The translations under genes were made by a program, and so were the position numbers. From the NCBI GenBank assembly GCA_020724945.1, contig DYFX01000023.1, positions 7,961 to 13,913 of the forward strand: a DNA stretch of 5,953 nucleotides, in the 5' to 3' direction. Positions 1 through 5,447 of the stretch are shown here, in pieces (the stretch's first letter is position 1; each line of letters begins with the position of its first letter). The DNA comes from Candidatus Paceibacter sp. Its GTDB lineage: Bacteria; Patescibacteriota; Patescibacteriia; SG8-24; DYFX01. The notes under the pieces are model-generated. The model was not told the DNA's origin. It worked only from the letters and a program-made list of their open reading frames with translations, and searched no databases.

Positions 1-78
1 GAGCAGGTGCAGGAAGAACAAGAAACCGCCGGCGGCGACGGTCAGGATCGTCAGGCGGGAACGCGTGAGCGGCGTCAT
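1..78 (-). CDS. mreC: Probable MreC N-terminus, rod-shape scaffold (partial)
   Basis: Only the first 26 codons are in the window; the gene runs off the left edge. The ATG at 78 is followed by a short basic stretch (Thr-Arg-Ser-Arg) and then a hydrophobic run (ILTVAAGGFLFFLHLL), as expected for the N-terminal signal anchor of an inner-membrane protein facing the periplasm. It sits 9 nt after the mreB stop codon with a good ribosome binding site (AAGGA, 6 nt spacing). MreC nearly always follows mreB. It links the cytoplasmic MreB filaments to periplasmic cell-wall synthesis enzymes. The identity rests on position plus the membrane anchor, because no diagnostic MreC sequence is visible; another membrane protein cannot be excluded. 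Confidence 0.7.
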   Translation of the reverse strand, partial: MTPLTRSRLTILTVAAGGFLFFLHLL

Positions 79-81
79 GAG

Positions 82-89
82 CCTTCCTT
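82..89 (-). promoter_or_regulatory. Ribosome binding site of the mreC-like gene, overlapping the mreB stop
   Basis: On the minus strand AAGGAAGG precedes the ATG at 78. Its first two bases are the last two of the mreB TAA stop. This arrangement suggests translational coupling of mreB and the downstream gene in one transcript. Confidence 0.75.
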
Positions 90-1143
90 AGGCCCTGGCG
101 GTGGCTTCGGATGCCGAGGGCAAGGCGATGGTCTTGAGCAGTTCCGGGCTCTCGAGGAGCATGCCGGTGCCGCGGACGACGCAGGTGAGCGGGTCGTCGG
201 CGATGCGGACCGGGATCTCCGCCGCCTTGGAGATGACCTTGTCGAGCTCCTTGAGGAGCGCGCCGCCGCCCGTGAGCACGATGCCGCGCTCGTAGATGTC
301 GGCCACGAGCTCCGGCGGGGTCTGTTCCAGCGTCGCCTTGATGTTGTCGACGATGGAGCGCACCGAGCGGTGGATGGCCTCGCGGATCTGCGCGTCATTG
401 ACGATGATCTCCTTGGGGAGGCCGGTCAGCAGGTCGCGTCCGCGCATCTCGTACTCGAGCGGGACCTCGAGTTCGGCGGCGGAACCGATCGCGCACTTGA
501 TGACTTCGGCGGCGTGTTCGCCCAGCAGGAGGTTGAAGGTGTCGCGCGCGTACTGAACAATGTTCTTGTTCATCTCGTCTCCCGCGATCGCGAGCGACTT
601 CCAGGTGACGACGCCGCGCAGCGAGATGACCGCGATCTCCGTCTTGCCGCCCCCGATGTCGACCACCATGTTGCCGATGGCTTCCTCGATGGGAAGGCGG
701 GCGCCGATGGCCGCGGCCATCGGGCTCTCGATGAGGAAGACCTCGCGCGCGCCGGCGGAGAGCGCGGCGTCCTCGACGGCCTTGCGTTCGACTTCGGTGA
801 TCTCGAGCGGCACGCCGATGACGATGCGCGGCCGCGGCACGACCGTGAACCCGTCATGGTGGACCTTCTCGATGAAGTAGCGGAGCATCTTCTCCGTCAC
901 CTCGAAGTCCGAGATGATGCCCTTCGACAGCGGGCGGGTGGTGACGATGTGCGCCGGGGTCTTGCCGACCATCTCCTTGGCCTCCTTGCCGACGGCCAAG
1001 ATCTGGCTCGTGCGCGTGTTGACCGCCACGACCGAGGGCTCGTTGATGACGATCCCCTTCTCCTTCACGAAGACGCGCGTCGAAGAGGTGCCGAGATCGA
1101 TGCCCAGATCCTTGGAAAATCGTCCGAAAAGGCTGTTCAGCAT
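88..1143 (-). CDS. mreB: MreB, actin-like rod-shape-determining protein
   Basis: The 351-aa product is a bacterial actin that polymerises on ATP under the membrane and guides elongation-type peptidoglycan synthesis. The N-terminus (MLNSLFGRF) is the usual short membrane-binding segment. Actin-fold nucleotide motifs are all present: phosphate-1 DLGTSS at about 16-21, phosphate-2 VDIGGGKTE at 161-169, and the adenosine loop TGGGALL at 291-297. Other MreB signatures are ESPMAAAIGA (139-148), RDLLTGLP (236-243) and DPLTCVVRGTG (317-327). Length is close to the normal 335-350 aa, with a slightly long Ala/Ser/Thr tail. The ATG at 1143 is preferred because an in-frame TAG lies just upstream (1155-1153) and the N-terminus matches the family. 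The ribosome binding site there is weak (TAGG, 8 nt spacing). It is followed directly by the mreC-like gene. Confidence 0.97.
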   Translation of the reverse strand: MLNSLFGRFSKDLGIDLGTSSTRVFVKEKGIVINEPSVVAVNTRTSQILAVGKEAKEMVGKTPAHIVTTRPLSKGIISDFEVTEKMLRYFIEKVHHDGFTVVPRPRIVIGVPLEITEVERKAVEDAALSAGAREVFLIESPMAAAIGARLPIEEAIGNMVVDIGGGKTEIAVISLRGVVTWKSLAIAGDEMNKNIVQYARDTFNLLLGEHAAEVIKCAIGSAAELEVPLEYEMRGRDLLTGLPKEIIVNDAQIREAIHRSVRSIVDNIKATLEQTPPELVADIYERGIVLTGGGALLKELDKVISKAAEIPVRIADDPLTCVVRGTGMLLESPELLKTIALPSASEATARA

Positions 1144-1159
1144 GGGGACTGCCTAGGCG

Positions 1160-1190
1160 TTAGGAATCGAACCTTACCATACCCTCCTTT
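1160..1190 (-). promoter_or_regulatory. mreB leader: strong SD-like sequence and a six-codon ORF
   Basis: The gap between the membrane-protein stop (1222) and the mreB ATG (1143) holds AAAGGAGG at 1190-1183, a much better Shine-Dalgarno match than the one next to mreB. Two bases later an ATG (1180) opens a tiny frame coding MVRFDS that stops at TAA 1162-1160, 16 nt before mreB and in another frame. A spacing of two is too short for efficient initiation, so this may be chance, a leader peptide, or a standby site for ribosomes. Possible weak promoter boxes also fall here (TTGCGC, then 17 nt, then TAAGGT), but none is convincing. Confidence 0.3.
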
Positions 1191-1221
1191 GACGCGCAAA
1201 AACCGCGTATCTTACGGCATT

Positions 1222-1602
1222 TTACCGCCCGGTGCGGATCGAAATGAGGAAAAATTCCAGGAAGGTCATGGTCGCGACGAAGAGCAGCAGGTTCCACCAG
1301 GTCAGCAGGGAGTGCGATTGGAGGGCCAGGGAGCCGTTCAGCAGCAGGGTCAGGAGGATGCCTTGGCGGAAGGAGGCGGCGGCGTGGCGCGTGATGGGCG
1401 CGTGGCGGCGCAAGAGGGCGCGGACGGAAAGCCCCGTCACCGAGAAGGTGCCGATCAGCGCGAGCGAGAGCGTGGCATAGAAGAGGAAGAGGCCGAGGGC
1501 GCGCGCCTCGGAGGGGTCGATGGTCCAGACGACCGATGCCCAGCCCAGCCAGCACAGCGCCGTGGCGAGGGCCATCCAGAAGAGATATTGGCGGAGGGTC
1601 AT
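1222..1602 (-). CDS. Small four-helix membrane protein of unknown function
   Basis: The 126-aa product has four hydrophobic segments, at about 6-28, 35-59, 79-95 and 100-121. A basic loop (RALLRRH, 61-67) and FRQGILL (78-84) separate the hairpins, and LLTWWNLLL (99-107) opens the last helix. From memory it resembles a conserved uncharacterised membrane protein common in Patescibacteria genomes; this is recall, not a search. No enzyme motif is visible. I start it at the ATG at 1602, where the hydrophobic N-terminus begins. The frame stays open upstream to another ATG at 1698, but that extension is Pro/Arg/Ser-rich and would run over a promoter-like -10 box and inverted repeats. It lies 78 bp upstream of mreB on the same strand and may be co-transcribed with it. 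Confidence 0.8.
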   Translation of the reverse strand: MTLRQYLFWMALATALCWLGWASVVWTIDPSEARALGLFLFYATLSLALIGTFSVTGLSVRALLRRHAPITRHAAASFRQGILLTLLLNGSLALQSHSLLTWWNLLLFVATMTFLEFFLISIRTGR

Positions 1603-1609
1603 ATGCGAA

Positions 1610-1638
1610 AGTATACCCGTTTCGCGCGACCGCGCGAA
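1610..1638 (-). promoter_or_regulatory. Predicted promoter giving a leaderless mRNA for the membrane-protein gene
   Basis: On the minus strand TATACT (1615-1610) is a five-of-six match to the -10 consensus. Only TTCGCAT separates it from the ATG at 1602, so transcription would begin at or beside the first base of the start codon. No Shine-Dalgarno sequence is present. The -35 position at 17-bp spacing is TTCGCG (1638-1633), a poor match, and it lies within a perfect inverted repeat. Confidence 0.55.
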
Positions 1639-1640
1639 AC
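1619..1640. repeat. Perfect 10-bp inverted repeat at the -35 region (possible operator)
   Basis: The arms GTTTCGCGCG (1619-1628) and CGCGCGAAAC (1631-1640) are exact reverse complements separated by 2 bp. The repeat covers the -35 position of the promoter for the membrane-protein gene. It is not followed by a T-run on either strand, so it is not a typical terminator. A binding site for a dimeric repressor or activator is a reasonable reading, though no regulator can be named. Confidence 0.5.
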
Positions 1641-1641
1641 T

Positions 1642-1676
1642 CCTTGAACCGCCATCAAGGCTGGGCCTGCCCAGCC
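1642..1676. repeat. Two adjacent hairpins sharing two bases
   Basis: CCTTGA (1642-1647) pairs with TCAAGG (1655-1660) around a 7-nt loop. GGCTGGGC (1659-1666) pairs with GCCCAGCC (1669-1676) with 2 nt between the arms, or as a 7-bp stem with a 4-nt loop. The stems share bases 1659-1660, so they compete at the edge. Neither is followed by a convincing T-run. Confidence 0.45.
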
Positions 1677-1691
1677 GCGAAGGAGGAGCGG

Positions 1692-1744
1692 CCGACACGC
1701 GAGAGGGAGCGCAGCCTCAGCCTGTGCGACCGGCAGCGTGTCGG
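1692..1744. repeat. Two-tier stem-loop downstream of the DUF721 gene
   Basis: The outer stem is a perfect 9 bp, CCGACACGC (1692-1700) with GCGTGTCGG (1736-1744). Inside, after a symmetric 8/8-nt internal loop, GCGCAG (1709-1714) can pair with CTGTGC (1722-1727) around a 7-nt loop. The inner stem contains one G-U pair if plus-strand RNA is made, but a C-A mismatch in minus-strand RNA. It begins 10 bp past the stop of the DUF721 gene. With no T-run it is not a standard terminator; it could be a processing or decay signal, or part of a small RNA. Confidence 0.4.
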
Positions 1745-1754
1745 GCAAGCGATG

Positions 1755-2051
1755 TCATCTCCAAGGGGCGAGCAGGAACCGGATGCGTTCGACGCCGGTG
1801 CCGGCGAGCGCCTCGAGAAGCTCGGCCTCCCCGCCCTTGAGCGCGTACGCGGCCGACGAGCTCCGGCAGGCGACGGTCAGCGTCCCCTGCTCGATCTTCA
1901 GCGTCTTGAAGGCGTGCGCGAGGGCCTCGGGAAGGATGGCGCGGGCGCGTTCCTCGAAGACGGCAAGCACGCGCGCTTTCGCGAGCTTGGGGGCGACGCC
2001 GCTCTTTTCGAGCGAGGCCGGCAGGATGTTCCCGATCTTGGTGAACGCCAT
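1755..2051 (-). CDS. DUF721/DciA-like protein, possible helicase loader
   Basis: The 98-aa product fits the short DUF721 pattern. An N-terminal helix (IGNILPASLEKSG, 6-18) is followed by a helical stretch with EALAHAFKTLKI (42-53), the typical beta segment GTLTVACRSSSAAYAL (56-71), a further helix, and the ending VERIRFLL. DciA proteins of this family help load or operate the replicative helicase DnaB in bacteria lacking DnaC/DnaI. Short DUF721 proteins may instead bind nucleic acid in other roles, so the specific function is inferred. The ATG at 2051 lies 5 nt after the helicase-nuclease stop, and the Shine-Dalgarno is poor (AAGGTG, too far upstream), so translation is probably coupled to the helicase gene. 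The product is basic and has no membrane segment. Confidence 0.75.
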   Translation of the reverse strand: MAFTKIGNILPASLEKSGVAPKLAKARVLAVFEERARAILPEALAHAFKTLKIEQGTLTVACRSSSAAYALKGGEAELLEALAGTGVERIRFLLAPWR

Positions 2052-2056
2052 GGGGA

Positions 2057-4954
2057 TCAGAGCACCTTATATCTGCAGATGTCCTTGAAGTCGCACCACT
2101 TGCAGGTGTGTTCCCCCGGCGTCGGCGCGAAGTCCGAGGCGGCGAGCTCGGTGATGCGCGCCTCGAGCTTGGCGCGGACCTTCTCGAGATCCTTGGCCGG
2201 CTCGACGGGCGTCACGACATCGTCGTTCACGAACCAGAAGCGCATGTCGGCCGTTTCGGCGCCGTGCACGTCATGGAGCGCGAGCTGGTAGATGGCGAGC
2301 TGGGCCTTCATCTCGGCGGGGATCTCGTCTTTCGCCTTGCCGGTCTCGTAGTCGATGATGACGGCGCGGCCGTCGGGCAGCTTGTCGACGCGGTCGATCT
2401 TGCCGCGGACGGTATAGGGGCCGACCTTGATCGAGAAGGGCGATTCGACCAGCCAGGGCTGCGGCCGTTCCTCGAGCGTGCGCGTGCGCACATGCTTCAC
2501 CGCGGCGCGGCCGGCGTCGTGGTAGCGCGTCTTCTGCACGGGATCCTCGTACCAGGCGCCGTCCCAAAGGCTCTCGTAGAGCGCCACGACCTCCTCCTCG
2601 GTCATGGGCGCCTCGGGACGCTCCATATAGGCCTTGATGAAGGCTTCGGCGACGGCGTGGATGGTCTTGCCGAAGTTGAGCTGGCCCTTGTCGATGGTCG
2701 GGATCTTGAGCAGGTGCGCGAACTTGTACTGCAGGGGGCAGTTCTCGAAGGCGGCGAGCTGGGAGAAGCTGTAGTCCTTGGGCATCTCGAGCGTGTACGC
2801 TCCGGCGTCGGCCGGGACCGGCTCTTCGGCCGCGAAGGGCGAGGGGGCCGCGGCGCGGAGCTCGCGCGTCAGCTTCTTGGCGTCTTCGATGGCGTCGAGC
2901 TCCGCCAGGAAGCGCGACGGCTTCTTCTTGCGGGCGCCGCCGACATCTTCCGCGCCGGTGAGATACAACCGGTCCTTGGCGCGCGTGCAGGCGACATAGA
3001 AGAGCCGGCGTTCCTCTTCGAGGTGCGGATCGCCTTCGGTCGGGAGCGTCTCCTTCACCAGCGCGTCGGGGTACGGGATGGCCTCATGATGCTTGCGCGT
3101 CGGGAAGCGCCCGTCGACCAGCTGGACGACGAAGACCGTCGGGAACTCGAGTCCCTTGGAGGTGTGCGCGGTCATCAGCTTCACGGTCTCCGGGCCTTCG
3201 TTGATGTCGAACGGTACGGAGCCTTCCTCGCCGGACTCGATCTCCCAGTCGAGCTGGCGCATGTAGCCGCGGAGCGTCGGGCGGGGCTCCCCTTCCTCGT
3301 ACGATTGGATGCCGCGCACGAAGGCGTTCAGGCAGCGGATGGCTTCGAGGCGCTCGGGAGCGTCGTCGAGCACGAGATCGGCGTAATAGCCGGTGTCGAT
3401 GAAGATCTCCTTCAACAGGCGCGAGGGCGCGGTGCGGACCGAGCGCTCGGAGTGCTTCTCGATGAGCGCGCGGACCTTCCGGAAGGCGGCGAGCGTCTCC
3501 GGCGGGAAGGCGCTTCCGGCGGAGAGGAGCGATTCCCAGAGGGAACGGGAATGCTTGCGCGCATCATGCGCGAGGGCGACCAGGTCCTTCTCGGGGACGC
3601 CGAAGATCTTCCAGGAGAGCGTGCGGAAGAGCGCCGGGCTCTCGTGGTAGTTGTCGAGCAGTTTCAGGTAGCAGATGGCGTCCTGGATGACGGGCTTGGC
3701 GTACAGTCCCTTGGAGGCGACATAGAGGTGCGGGATGCCTTCGCGGGCGAGCGCTTCGAGGAACGGCTTGGCGTGACTGTTGGCGCGGAACAGGATCGCG
3801 AAATCGTTCCAGGCGAGCGATGCGTCCTCTTCCTTGATGCGGCGGATCTCCGCGGCGACCGTCTCGGCCTCGGCCTGCAGGTCCTCGCCGGTGAGGCGCA
3901 CGATGTCGGCCCCCGCGCCGCGCTCGGCCTTCAGGCGCTTCGAGAGCGCCTTCTTGCCGGAGGCGAGCTTGTGCTCGAGGCGGTTCGGGTCGTTCTGCCT
4001 GATGAAGAGGTAGCTGGCGTCGAGGATTTCCTGCTTGGAGCGGTAGTTCGTCGTCAGGAAGACCTGCGCGGCCTTCGGGTGGTCGTCCATGAAGCCCAGG
4101 ATGTTGGAGACGCTGGCGCCGCGGAACTTGTAGATGGACTGGTCGTCGTCGCCCACGACGGTGACATTGCCGTCCTCCCCCGCCAGGAGCCGCACCAGCT
4201 CATACTGCGCGTAGTTCGTGTCCTGGAACTCGTCGACCAGGATGTATTTGAAGCGCTTGCGGAACAGCTCGAGCACCGCCGGCCGCTCCTTGAGGAGTCG
4301 GATGCTGTAGGCGATGAGGTCGCCGAAATCGAGCGCCTTGTTCTCGACGAGGAGCTTTTGGTACGCCGCGAAGGCGCGGGCGATTTCCTCGAAACGCTCC
4401 TTCTCTTCCAGGGTCTCGGGCGCGACGCCGGCGGCGAAGGCGGCATAGTCCTCCGGCGAGACGATCTCGTCCTTGGCGCGGCTGAAATGCTTCAGGAGGT
4501 CGTGGATGAACTTCGAAGGGTCGCCGAGCGGGCGGTAGTAGTCGAGGCCGAGCTCGGAAAGATGCTGGCGCGCCATGAGCCAGGCGCCCGTCTCGTTGAG
4601 GAGCCGGAAGTCGCCGGGCAATCCGATGTCGATGCCGCGCTCGCGGAGGATGCGTTCGCAGAAGGCGTGGAAGGTGGAGATCCAGAGCTCGACATAGCCC
4701 ATCGGGAGCAGCTTGTCGACGCGCTCCTCCATCTCGGAGGCGGCCTTTTCGGTGAAGGTGAGCGCCAGGATCTCCCCCGGTCCGGCCTTGCCCGTGGCGA
4801 TGAGCCAGGCGATGCGCTTGGCGATGACGGTCGTCTTGCCCGTGCCGGCGCCGGCCACGATCAAGAGCGGCCCCTCCCCGTGGGTGACCGCGGCTTCCTG
4901 TTCGGGATTCAGTCCTTCCAACAGCGCTTCGGCATCCATTGACATAGGCGTCAT
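2057..4954 (-). CDS. UvrD/PcrA-type helicase fused to a RecB/AddB-type Fe-S nuclease domain
   Basis: The 965-aa product is an SF1A 3'-5' DNA helicase. All motifs are visible: Q motif LNPEQ (16-20), Walker A GAGTGKT (35-41), Ia ALTFTEKAA (64-72), Ib STFHAFC (93-99), II DEFQD (241-245), III GDDDQSIYKFRGA (268-280), IV NYRS (303-306), V TAHTSKGLEF (595-604) and VI YVACTRAKDR (653-662). Residues 730-965 form a PDDEXK_1-type domain: His766, Asp854 in KIDRVD, Asp868 in DYETG, and QLAIYQ (885-890). Cys739 and the C-x2-C-x5-C tail (951, 954, 960) match the AddB/Cas4 iron-sulfur pattern. Glu870 replaces the expected catalytic Lys. The role is probably DNA break processing or repair. ATG 4954 is preferred for its AGGA at 9-nt spacing; ATGs at 4945 and 4939 are alternatives. 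Confidence 0.93.
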   Translation of the reverse strand: MTPMSMDAEALLEGLNPEQEAAVTHGEGPLLIVAGAGTGKTTVIAKRIAWLIATGKAGPGEILALTFTEKAASEMEERVDKLLPMGYVELWISTFHAFCERILRERGIDIGLPGDFRLLNETGAWLMARQHLSELGLDYYRPLGDPSKFIHDLLKHFSRAKDEIVSPEDYAAFAAGVAPETLEEKERFEEIARAFAAYQKLLVENKALDFGDLIAYSIRLLKERPAVLELFRKRFKYILVDEFQDTNYAQYELVRLLAGEDGNVTVVGDDDQSIYKFRGASVSNILGFMDDHPKAAQVFLTTNYRSKQEILDASYLFIRQNDPNRLEHKLASGKKALSKRLKAERGAGADIVRLTGEDLQAEAETVAAEIRRIKEEDASLAWNDFAILFRANSHAKPFLEALAREGIPHLYVASKGLYAKPVIQDAICYLKLLDNYHESPALFRTLSWKIFGVPEKDLVALAHDARKHSRSLWESLLSAGSAFPPETLAAFRKVRALIEKHSERSVRTAPSRLLKEIFIDTGYYADLVLDDAPERLEAIRCLNAFVRGIQSYEEGEPRPTLRGYMRQLDWEIESGEEGSVPFDINEGPETVKLMTAHTSKGLEFPTVFVVQLVDGRFPTRKHHEAIPYPDALVKETLPTEGDPHLEEERRLFYVACTRAKDRLYLTGAEDVGGARKKKPSRFLAELDAIEDAKKLTRELRAAAPSPFAAEEPVPADAGAYTLEMPKDYSFSQLAAFENCPLQYKFAHLLKIPTIDKGQLNFGKTIHAVAEAFIKAYMERPEAPMTEEEVVALYESLWDGAWYEDPVQKTRYHDAGRAAVKHVRTRTLEERPQPWLVESPFSIKVGPYTVRGKIDRVDKLPDGRAVIIDYETGKAKDEIPAEMKAQLAIYQLALHDVHGAETADMRFWFVNDDVVTPVEPAKDLEKVRAKLEARITELAASDFAPTPGEHTCKWCDFKDICRYKVL

Positions 4955-4967
4955 TTTAAGGTATCCT
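4939..4967 (+). promoter_or_regulatory. Sigma-70-type promoter of the response-regulator gene
   Basis: A perfect -35 TTGACA (4939-4944) is followed after exactly 17 bp by TATCCT (4962-4967), four of six against TATAAT. Transcription should start near 4974, giving a leader of about 50 nt. The promoter lies across the start-codon region of the divergent helicase gene. Confidence 0.7.
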
Positions 4968-4993
4968 AGCATGTCCGCCGTCTTCGGCGGCAA
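4963..4993 (-). promoter_or_regulatory. Candidate helicase-operon promoter overlapping the divergent -10
   Basis: On the minus strand TAGGAT (4968-4963) shares five positions with the plus-strand -10 box. TTGCCG (4993-4988) stands upstream at a long 19-bp spacing. The ATG at 4954 is only 8 nt past this -10, so the helicase transcript would have almost no leader. The AGGA within this -10 would serve as Shine-Dalgarno only if transcription starts further upstream. Confidence 0.4.
4975..4990 (+). other. 5'-terminal hairpin in the response-regulator leader
   Basis: CCGCCG (4975-4980) pairs perfectly with CGGCGG (4985-4990) across a TCTT loop. It begins at the predicted transcription start, which fits a 5' stem that protects mRNA from decay. 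It ends 22 nt before the ribosome binding site and does not cover it, and no T-run follows, so attenuation is unlikely. Confidence 0.45.
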
Positions 4994-5025
4994 CTTCACC
5001 CCGACACCCCGCAAGGAGGTTCCTG

Positions 5026-5385
5026 ATGAGCAAGACGATCTTTCTGGTGGACGACGACGCGAGTGTCCGCACCGTCCTCGAGCGCCTCGTGCGGCGCCTG
5101 CGCCCCGATGACGCCGTCATCGCCTTCTCGTCGCCGCGCGACCTGTTGCTCGCCGCGCTCGACGGACGCTGGCCGCACCTCGTGCTCACCGACCGCGACA
5201 TGCCGGAGTATGCCGGCGAGGAGCTCGCTTCCCGGCTCGCCTACGCCGGCTACCGCGGCTGGGTGGTGATGATCACCGGCGGCGAACTGGTCGTGCCGCC
5301 CGCCCATGTCGACGAGATCATCCGCAAGCCCTTCAGCCGCGAGGAGATCGAGGAGATGCTCACGCGGCGCCTCGACCCCTCCTAG
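5026..5385 (+). CDS. Single-domain response regulator (receiver domain only)
   Basis: The 119-aa product is one CheY-like receiver domain with no output domain. The acidic pocket is Asp9-Asp10-Asp11 (FLVDDDASVR). The phospho-acceptor is Asp56 in LVLTDRDMP, where the next strand ends as in most receivers. The conserved Thr is Thr84 in VMITGG, and Lys101-Pro102 (IIRKPFS) supplies the conserved lysine and cis-proline. The protein should accept phosphate from a histidine kinase and act by protein contact, but no kinase gene is in the window, so the partner is unknown. The ATG at 5026 has a strong Shine-Dalgarno, AAGGAGG (5013-5019), 6 nt away. It is divergent from the helicase operon and ends at an intrinsic terminator. 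Confidence 0.93.
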   Translation: MSKTIFLVDDDASVRTVLERLVRRLRPDDAVIAFSSPRDLLLAALDGRWPHLVLTDRDMPEYAGEELASRLAYAGYRGWVVMITGGELVVPPAHVDEIIRKPFSREEIEEMLTRRLDPS

Positions 5386-5404
5386 ACCGCTTCCGCGAAC
5401 GGAA

Positions 5405-5442
5405 ACCCCGCCCTCATCTCGAGCGGCGGGGTCTTTACTTTT
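5405..5442. terminator. Intrinsic terminator between convergent genes
   Basis: ACCCCGCC (5405-5412) pairs with GGCGGGGT (5425-5432). CTC (5413-5415) with GAG (5421-5423) extends the stem past one bulged C. The plus strand continues with CTTTACTTTT, a good U-tract for the response-regulator transcript, whose stop is 20 bp upstream. On the minus strand the stem follows the carbonic-anhydrase-like gene by 15 bp, but only GTTTCC comes after it, so termination in that direction should be weaker. Confidence 0.85.
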
Positions 5443-5447
5443 CGGGT

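Noticed and set aside
1160..1176. GGTTCGATTCC on the minus strand resembles a tRNA T-arm
   Set aside because: The arm has a mismatched stem pair. No acceptor, D-arm or anticodon arm could be found at the right distance upstream.
7..1647. A 546-codon open frame on the plus strand across mreB and the membrane-protein gene
   Set aside because: It spans two clear minus-strand genes and their gap, is charged and low in complexity, and has no domain. It is a GC-driven shadow.
1603..1698. A 32-residue N-terminal extension of the small membrane protein from an ATG at 1698
   Set aside because: The added residues are Pro/Arg/Ser-rich and unlike a membrane protein start, and they would cross the -10 box and several inverted repeats. 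The ATG at 1602 fits the hydrophobic N-terminus.
2108..4942. A 944-codon open frame on the plus strand opposite the helicase gene
   Set aside because: It mirrors the helicase codons in a GC-rich genome, where stops are rare in the antisense frame. Its translation is rich in Arg, Asp, Glu, Gly, Val and Leu with no recognisable domain, while the minus strand encodes every SF1 helicase motif.
4955..5014. A 20-residue N-terminal extension of the helicase from a TTG at 5014 or an ATG at 4972
   Set aside because: It would run through the response-regulator promoter and leader. The family normally starts shortly before LNPEQ, and the ATG at 4954 has AGGA at suitable spacing.
4996..5307. A 103-codon open frame on the minus strand opposite the response-regulator gene
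   Set aside because: The plus strand encodes a complete receiver domain with promoter, ribosome binding site and terminator. The antisense frame shows no known motif.
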